Source: Bacteriovorax sp. BSW11_IV
Lineage (GTDB): Bacteria; Bdellovibrionota; Bacteriovoracia; Bacteriovoracales; Bacteriovoracaceae
NCBI RefSeq assembly: GCF_000447755.1
Contig: NZ_AUNE01000030.1
Span: 1 to 64,000 of the forward strand
Length of the DNA stretch: 64,000 nucleotides
Reading direction: 5' to 3'
Part shown: positions 62,179 through 64,000 of the stretch, piece after piece
How positions within the stretch are numbered: the first letter of the stretch is position 1
How the letters are laid out: every line of letters begins with the position of its first letter
Notes under the pieces: generated by a model
The model's input: only the letters and a program-made list of their open reading frames with translations
The model's database searches: none
Told to the model about the DNA's origin: nothing
Position numbers and translations under genes: made by a program

Positions 62179-62745
62179 TTGAAATCGATAATAGGATTTA
62201 TACTCGTAACTTTGGCATCATTCGTTTTCCATTTCGGGATAGAGACCTATGATGATTACAAGGCATTTTCTTCCCAAGAAGAAATCAGTATTTATAATTG
62301 CCATGATTTTTTAAATTCCATTAAAGAATATAGATGGGTTCGATTAAATGGATGTAAAATCGGATTTGATCAAATTAAAATGCAGCATGAAGATATCTGG
62401 GGCTTTAATAGAACTGTTTATCTCTTACCTATCGTTGAGCGACGAAAAAAAAGCGGACAAGATAATAACCTTTTTGTGAAAGTATCTGATCTAAAGATCG
62501 TGAAAGAGTATATTAATACTAGATTTAAAGATAATAGAAAATTCTTTTCACAGAGAATCCCAAAACTTTTAATAAATCCCATTGAGGGTGTCGTATCCAA
62601 TTTAAAAGTCCATAAAAGTGGCGGGGTTACAGAATTATATTACACTATTTCCCTTGGTGGTTCGCCTGATTTTCCTACTGCAAAAGTTGGGTGGATTCTG
62701 CTTTATATTCTCAGCTGCTTAGTCTATTTTTTTAAATTTTATTAA
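62179..62745 (+). CDS. Membrane protein of unknown function (two transmembrane ends)
   Basis: 188 residues from TTG 62179. There is one transmembrane helix at each end (about 3-20 and 168-186) and a soluble middle of about 145 residues with two cysteines, which would lie in the periplasm. No family recognised. An intrinsic terminator follows. Confidence 0.65.
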   Translation: MKSIIGFILVTLASFVFHFGIETYDDYKAFSSQEEISIYNCHDFLNSIKEYRWVRLNGCKIGFDQIKMQHEDIWGFNRTVYLLPIVERRKKSGQDNNLFVKVSDLKIVKEYINTRFKDNRKFFSQRIPKLLINPIEGVVSNLKVHKSGGVTELYYTISLGGSPDFPTAKVGWILLYILSCLVYFFKFY

Positions 62746-62765
62746 ATTAAAAAATAATTAAAAAT

Positions 62766-62794
62766 AAGCCTTCAAGAATGTAGGCTTTTTTTTT
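62766..62794 (+). terminator. Intrinsic terminator
   Basis: AAGCCT (62766-62771) pairs with AGGCTT (62782-62787), followed by a T-run to 62794. It closes the 61832-62745 unit. Confidence 0.85.
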
Positions 62795-62856
62795 CGTCGA
62801 AGAAAATATATCCTTATTTATAATTTAAAATTCAATATCAAAAATAAGAGTAAGAC

Positions 62857-63528
62857 TTGGATATCAAAATATACAATCATGGTGCATGTATAAAAGGCAG
62901 GATGAACGATAATGAGTTTCATCGCCATGAGTGTCTTCAAGTATCTATGTCAAAAACAGATTCCACGGTAGCTTTTAAAAATCGAAGCATTTCACTTCCT
63001 GCAAATAATGCTCTTGTTATAGCTTATAATATTGAACATAAGCTTATAGAGAGTGAATGGGTTAATGTTTTAGTAGATAATGAATGTGAAGTCGGACGAT
63101 TATTAATAGAGTTGATGGGATCTAATGAATATGTCGTCATAGCTGATCATGAAATTATCGAAAAACTTTTTGAAGATCCTGAGCGTGAGTTATCACGTAT
63201 GAATGACGTTATAAGAGATGAAATAAAAAGAGCAATCTTATTAATTAAGGACCATGATCACAATTGTAAACTTGAGGGGATTGCAAAAGAAGTAGGGCTT
63301 TCTTCTGATCGCTTTAGAAAGGTTTTTAAAGAAGAAGTTGGAATTACTTTTAAAAATTATTTAAGATGGCAAAAGCTAAGAAGGGCCTTCCATCTTCTAA
63401 CAGTGAGTCCGGAAACAAAATTAGTCGACATTGCTCATCAAAGTGGATTTTCCGATCAGGCCCATATGACGAAAATTATTCGTGAAACCTTTGGATATAA
63501 TCCTAAAAACATCAAAAATAACCTTTAA
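62857..63528 (+). CDS. AraC-family transcription regulator, short N-terminal domain
   Basis: 223 residues from TTG 62857. The C-terminal half holds both AraC motifs: LEGIAKEVGLSSDRFRKVF and VDIAHQSGFSDQAHMTKII followed by TFGYNPK. The N-terminal 110 residues form a small cupin-like β region. Ligand and targets are unknown. It is followed 57 nt later by the transglutaminase-like gene, which may be its target. Confidence 0.86.
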   Translation: MDIKIYNHGACIKGRMNDNEFHRHECLQVSMSKTDSTVAFKNRSISLPANNALVIAYNIEHKLIESEWVNVLVDNECEVGRLLIELMGSNEYVVIADHEIIEKLFEDPERELSRMNDVIRDEIKRAILLIKDHDHNCKLEGIAKEVGLSSDRFRKVFKEEVGITFKNYLRWQKLRRAFHLLTVSPETKLVDIAHQSGFSDQAHMTKIIRETFGYNPKNIKNNL

Positions 63529-63585
63529 ATACAATTTTCTAGCTCTCTTCATCTGTATCCTATGAGTTAAGTAAGCGAGGTACAA

Positions 63586-64000
63586 ATGAATTCAGTGTCA
63601 AATTTAGAACTATTTTTAGAAGATTTAAAAAAGAAAAACTTAGAAGGGGTGGCCCTTGTTGAGTATTTATATGGTTTCGTTAGAGATGATATAAAATTTG
63701 ATTTTCTGCCTGGCATAGATGATGTGACGGCCGCGGAAGTCTTTGATGCAAGGTCCGGGCAGTGTAATAACAAAACGATTCTCTTTCTTGAGATGTTAAA
63801 ATTTTTCAAATTCAATGTTAAGGCCCATTTCTCAACGATTGATAAAAATATACAACGAGGATTTTTTCCTTTCATTATGATGTGGCTTGCACCAAAAGAA
63901 ATTGGTCATAGTTGGATTGAGGTCGAAATAAATGGGAAATGGGTTATGCTCGATGGATATATAAATGATCAGAAGCTCTTTAAGGGTGCCATGATAATAA
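63586..64000 (+). CDS. Transglutaminase-like protein (partial, runs off right edge)
   Basis: 138 codons are visible from ATG 63586 (GCGAGG upstream). A cysteine-peptidase-like core shows the triad of the transglutaminase superfamily: C60 in GQCNNKT, H108 in GHSW, and D123 in the W-V-M-L-D strand. These would catalyse peptide or isopeptide chemistry, often as proteases. The C-terminal end is outside the window. There is no signal peptide in the visible part. Confidence 0.8.
   Translation, partial: MNSVSNLELFLEDLKKKNLEGVALVEYLYGFVRDDIKFDFLPGIDDVTAAEVFDARSGQCNNKTILFLEMLKFFKFNVKAHFSTIDKNIQRGFFPFIMMWLAPKEIGHSWIEVEINGKWVMLDGYINDQKLFKGAMII

Overview
This is a chromosomal window from an AT-rich Gram-negative bacterium. 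Outer-membrane β-barrels, TolC, Lol-type lipoproteins, RNase Y, RimO and FtsY occur together with very many small secreted proteins, secreted peptidases and murein hydrolases, and several TTG/GTG starts. My best guess is a Bdellovibrio-like predator of the Bacteriovoracales (Bacteriovorax / Halobacteriovorax / Peredibacter type). That is inference from overall gene flavour, not proof. I see no IS element, prophage, CRISPR array or tRNA gene.

Layout. 1-7 kb: N-terminal part of a lipoprotein resembling a lytic transglycosylase (runs off the left edge), rimO, and a 1402-residue Ig-like lipoprotein. 7-17.5 kb: sigma-54 activator with a secreted partner, epmA, then a housekeeping run (ftsY, zapA-like, 5-formyl-THF cyclo-ligase, rny), two secreted proteins and a tRNA-dihydrouridine synthase. 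17.6-22.6 kb: NUDIX hydrolase with two membrane proteins, CorC/CNNM transporter with a YqaA protein, and a PAS sensor. 22.7-30.5 kb: lipoprotein with 13 RCC1-type repeats, thioredoxin-reductase-like flavoprotein with a PH-domain protein, and a 956-residue secreted HELQH protein. 30.5-36.4 kb: ferredoxin, leucine dehydrogenase, FadL-like barrel, SGNH hydrolase, and fused 2-oxoacid dehydrogenase E1; the first and last enzyme fit branched-chain amino acid catabolism. 36.5-41 kb: ComEC-core protein, nadC-nadB, RlmM-like methyltransferase. 41-46.4 kb: small secreted protein behind a structured leader, pentapeptide protein, an HTH/secreted-VWA pair, mutY, secreted zincin, two-gene operon. 46.5-46.8 kb: RNase P RNA on the minus strand. 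46.9-54.4 kb: TolC, zinc-ribbon coiled coil, aroC-aroB-aroA, three secreted proteins including an SLT-domain protein. 54.5-64 kb: DMT permease with a 35-residue membrane peptide, DoxX/AraC divergent pair, YggS homologue without a normal start codon, solute-binding protein, prolyl oligopeptidase, small secreted proteins, a second AraC regulator, and a transglutaminase-like gene cut by the right edge.

The most unusual trait is the architecture of convergent genes. Ten of twelve convergent pairs are separated by 3 nt or less or overlap, and in several the only terminator-like hairpin for one gene lies inside the coding end of the opposing gene. Other points worth following are a roughly 190-nt structured leader (41.3-41.5 kb), the start-less YggS gene, the HTH + VWA pair, and a strong local excess of GGCC.
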